NCBI RefSeq assembly: GCF_005222755.1
Contig: NZ_STGD01000002.1
Coordinates: forward strand, 484,142-548,141
Source of the DNA: Roseomonas sp. HF4
GTDB lineage: Bacteria; Pseudomonadota; Alphaproteobacteria; Acetobacterales; Acetobacteraceae
DNA: 64,000 bases
Direction of reading: 5' to 3'
Shown: positions 62,173 to 64,000 of the stretch, one piece after another
How the letters are laid out: every line of letters starts with the position of its first letter
Numbering within the stretch: position 1 is the stretch's first letter
Made by a program: the position numbers and the translations under genes
The notes under the pieces: generated by a model
Told to the model about the DNA's origin: nothing
What the model saw: the letters and a program-made list of their open reading frames with translations, nothing else
Databases searched by the model: none

Positions 62173-62907
62173 ATGCGCCGCGCCCTGGCTCTCCTGCTGC
62201 CGGCGCTGCTCGGCGCCTGTTCGGGCGCGGAGCGGCTGTCGCGCCTCGGCGACCCGCCGGAAATGGCGGGCGTCACGAACCCGACAGCCGACCCGCGCTG
62301 GCGACCGGTGTCGATGCCGATGCCCAACCCGCAGGACCCGCCCCTGGCGAACAACTCGCTCTGGCGGCCGGGCAGCCGGACCTTCCTGCGCGACCAGCGT
62401 GCCGCGGCGGTGGGCGACATCATCACCATCCTGGTCTCGATCGCCGACGAGGCGGAATTGCAGAACCGCACCACCAGGGCGCGCGACAATTCGGAAGGCA
62501 TGGGGCTGCCGCGGATCCTCGGCCTCGAATCCTCCTATGCCCGGCTGCTGCCCACGGGCATCGACCCGACCCGGCTGGTCGAGGCCAATTCCACCAGCGG
62601 CGTGAACGGCACCGGCGCGATCCGCCGCAACGAGACGGTGATGCTGCGCGTGGCCGCGACGGTCGCGCAGGTGCTGCCGAACGGGAACCTGGTGGTGACC
62701 GGCCGGCAGCAGGTGCGGGTGAACAGCGAATTGCGCGACCTCAGCGTGGGCGGCGTGATCCGCCCGCAGGACATCGCGAGCGACAACACGGTGCGGCACG
62801 ACCGGCTGGCGGAAGCGCGTATCGCCTATGGCGGGCGCGGGACCATCAGCGACGTGCAGCGTCCGCGCCTCGGGCAGGAGTTGCTCGACATCATCCTGCC
62901 GTTCTGA
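62173..62907 (+). CDS. flgH: Flagellar L-ring protein FlgH
   Basis: Outer-membrane lipoprotein of 244 residues: lipoprotein signal MRRALALLLPALLGAC with lipid-bearing Cys16, then LWRPGSRTFLRDQRAAAVGDIITILVSIADEAELQNRT and the C-terminal YGGRGTISDVQRPRLGQELLDIILPF, all characteristic. Last gene of the operon, followed by hairpins. Confidence 0.97.
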   Translation: MRRALALLLPALLGACSGAERLSRLGDPPEMAGVTNPTADPRWRPVSMPMPNPQDPPLANNSLWRPGSRTFLRDQRAAAVGDIITILVSIADEAELQNRTTRARDNSEGMGLPRILGLESSYARLLPTGIDPTRLVEANSTSGVNGTGAIRRNETVMLRVAATVAQVLPNGNLVVTGRQQVRVNSELRDLSVGGVIRPQDIASDNTVRHDRLAEARIAYGGRGTISDVQRPRLGQELLDIILPF

Positions 62908-62979
62908 CCCCGCCCTCACCACCCCCCCCCCGGCGCGCCCCAAGCGGCCGCGGCGGTGCGCCGCGACCGGGGGGGTATA

Positions 62980-62996
62980 GGGGGGCCCTGCCCCCC
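62980..62996. terminator. GC hairpin after flgH
   Basis: GGGGGGC / GCCCCCC stem of seven bases with a CCT loop (62980-62986 and 62990-62996), following a run of ten Cs at 62922-62931. It may stop the flgF-H transcript; no long T-tract follows, so it may act as a Rho-aided or stabilising hairpin. Confidence 0.5.
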
Positions 62997-63052
62997 CTTC
63001 CGCCGGGAGGTTAGGGTTGGCGTGGCGGCTGACCTCCCGGCGGACAAAACGA

Positions 63053-63772
63053 ATGTGCGGCAGGTATTTCCAGGCCCGGTCCTCGGGCGACATCGCGCGG
63101 TATTTCGGCACGACGAATGCGGTGCCGAACCTCGTGCCATCCTTCAACAAGGCGCCGACGCAGGAGGGGCTCGTGGTGCGCCGCCACCCCGGGACCGGCG
63201 GGCGGCACCTCGATGTCCTGCGCTGGGGGCTCGTGCCGCGCTGGTCGAAGGATGCGACGGGGGCGGCGCGCATGATGAACGCGCGGGGCGAATCGGTCGT
63301 CGAAAAGCCCGCCTTCCGCGACGCCTTCGCGAAGCGACGCTGCCTCGTGCCGATGGACGGGTTCTATGAATGGCGGACTGAGGGCCGCGCGAAACAGCCT
63401 TTCGCCTGCGCGCTGCGATCCGGCGAGCCCATGGCCTGCGCCGGCCTGTGGGAGGGGTGGAAGCAGCCGGACGGGGAGTGGCTGCGGACCTACACGATCA
63501 TCACCTGCGCAGCGGCCGGGCGGCAGGCGCTGCTGCACGACCGGATGCCGGTGATCCTGCCGCCGGCAGACTGGGACAAATGGCTGGAGGGCGAGGATGA
63601 GGCGGCCGTTCTCGCGCTGCTGCGCCCGGCCGAGGATCAGCGGCTCGCCTTCTGGCCCGTGACAGGCCGGGTTGGCCGCGTGGCGGAGAATGACGCGGGG
63701 CTGATCGCGCGGGACCCGCTGGCGGTCGCCCCGGCCGGCCTCGATGACGCGTCGCCGCCGCTGACCGGCTGA
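63053..63772 (+). CDS. SRAP/YedK-HMCES family abasic-site DNA-protein crosslinking protein
   Basis: The 239-residue protein starts MCGRYF; Cys2 becomes the N-terminal nucleophile that forms a thiazolidine crosslink with abasic sites in single-stranded DNA. Conserved motifs: PSFNKAPTQEGLVV, LRWGLVPRWSKD, MMNARGESVVEKPAFRDAFAKRRCLVPMDGFYEWR (with the catalytic Glu) and TIITCAAAGRQALLHDRMPVIL (His). The frame continues upstream, but Met-Cys at 63053 is functionally required. No LexA box is seen upstream. Confidence 0.94.
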   Translation: MCGRYFQARSSGDIARYFGTTNAVPNLVPSFNKAPTQEGLVVRRHPGTGGRHLDVLRWGLVPRWSKDATGAARMMNARGESVVEKPAFRDAFAKRRCLVPMDGFYEWRTEGRAKQPFACALRSGEPMACAGLWEGWKQPDGEWLRTYTIITCAAAGRQALLHDRMPVILPPADWDKWLEGEDEAAVLALLRPAEDQRLAFWPVTGRVGRVAENDAGLIARDPLAVAPAGLDDASPPLTG

Positions 63773-64000
63773 ACCGTCGCGCCGCGAAGCCGTGGTCGGC
63801 GCGCTGGCGGCCTGGCGTGACGCGACCTCCGATAGATGGACACCTCCAGAAACCCTGCTGTCAGTGGGCGTGATGGTCGAGCGGTGGGTGCGTACCCAGC
63901 GCCGGGATGACAGGGCTGGGGCTGCCCGTGGATGTTTGCCGGGGTGCGCGGGTTACGGGGGCGGCAGTCCCAGAGCCTACGCCGTCGCTGGCCTGCTGCT
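63773..64000. other. Unassigned 3' edge of the window
   Basis: No gene with supporting signals is visible in these 228 bases. The composition is less coding-like than elsewhere, and a frame may continue past the window edge. No insertion-sequence end or tRNA could be identified. Confidence 0.5.

Overview
The window is chromosomal DNA from a very GC-rich alphaproteobacterium, most probably an Acetobacteraceae member of the Roseomonas type. That placement is inferred from base composition, the topA-rnr-peptidase-rpmG-pleD order, several amide/carboxylate scavenging genes (Bug-type binding proteins, amidase, isoquinoline-oxidoreductase-like dehydrogenase), a GTTC-N7-GTTC LexA box in front of recA, and flagellar clusters containing MotE-like and DUF6468-like genes. 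I see no rRNA, tRNA, CRISPR array, prophage or intact insertion sequence. Gene density is high and many neighbours overlap by 1-8 bases.

Layout. 1-7.6 kb: information and housekeeping genes (topA, truncated by the window edge; rnr; an S41 peptidase with an unusual start; rpmG; pleD). 7.7-10.7 kb: unlinked small metabolic genes (phospholipid methyltransferase, VOC protein, glutathione transferase, hexapeptide acetyltransferase). 10.8-16.4 kb: a catabolic block with two Bug receptors flanking a two-subunit molybdenum hydroxylase and a dihydroxyphthalate-decarboxylase-like/NMT1-like protein. 16.5-19.6 kb: an Anbu (ancestral proteasome) operon with its ATP-grasp and alpha-E partners but no transglutaminase. 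19.8-28.5 kb: a TPP enzyme, an amidase with a GatC/AtzG-like small partner, an enolase-superfamily enzyme, a histidine phosphatase, a DUF1194 protein, a gamma-glutamyltransferase and an enoyl-CoA hydratase. 28.5-34 kb: a Pho box followed by pstSCAB-phoU-phoB, without phoR. 34-40.6 kb: nucleoside deoxyribosyltransferase, esterase, a complete Liv-type branched-chain amino-acid ABC transporter and a cupin. 40.6-43 kb: a pyruvate kinase carrying an N-terminal helix-turn-helix, preceded by a perfect 31-base palindrome, then an unrecognised protein. 43.1-51.1 kb: recA with its LexA box, a soluble CckA-like hybrid kinase, flhB-fliR-fliQ-fliE-flgC-flgB, and divergently fliO-fliP and a YbjQ-family gene. 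51.2-52.7 kb: speE-speD for spermidine. 52.8-62.9 kb: two divergent flagellar operons (fliL-fliM-DUF6468-motE-cheY-cheZ-large periplasmic protein; flgF-flgG-flgA-flgH), with a sigma-54 promoter in front of flgF. 63 kb: an SRAP/YedK abasic-site DNA-protein crosslinker.

The strongest candidate for something undescribed is the helix-turn-helix-pyruvate kinase fusion with its palindrome, which suggests a glycolytic enzyme that may regulate transcription, starting with its own gene. Other points worth attention are a 40-codon ORF locked by ATGA overlaps between flhB and the CckA-like kinase, a probable CTG start on the S41 peptidase, and two families of dispersed intergenic repeats.
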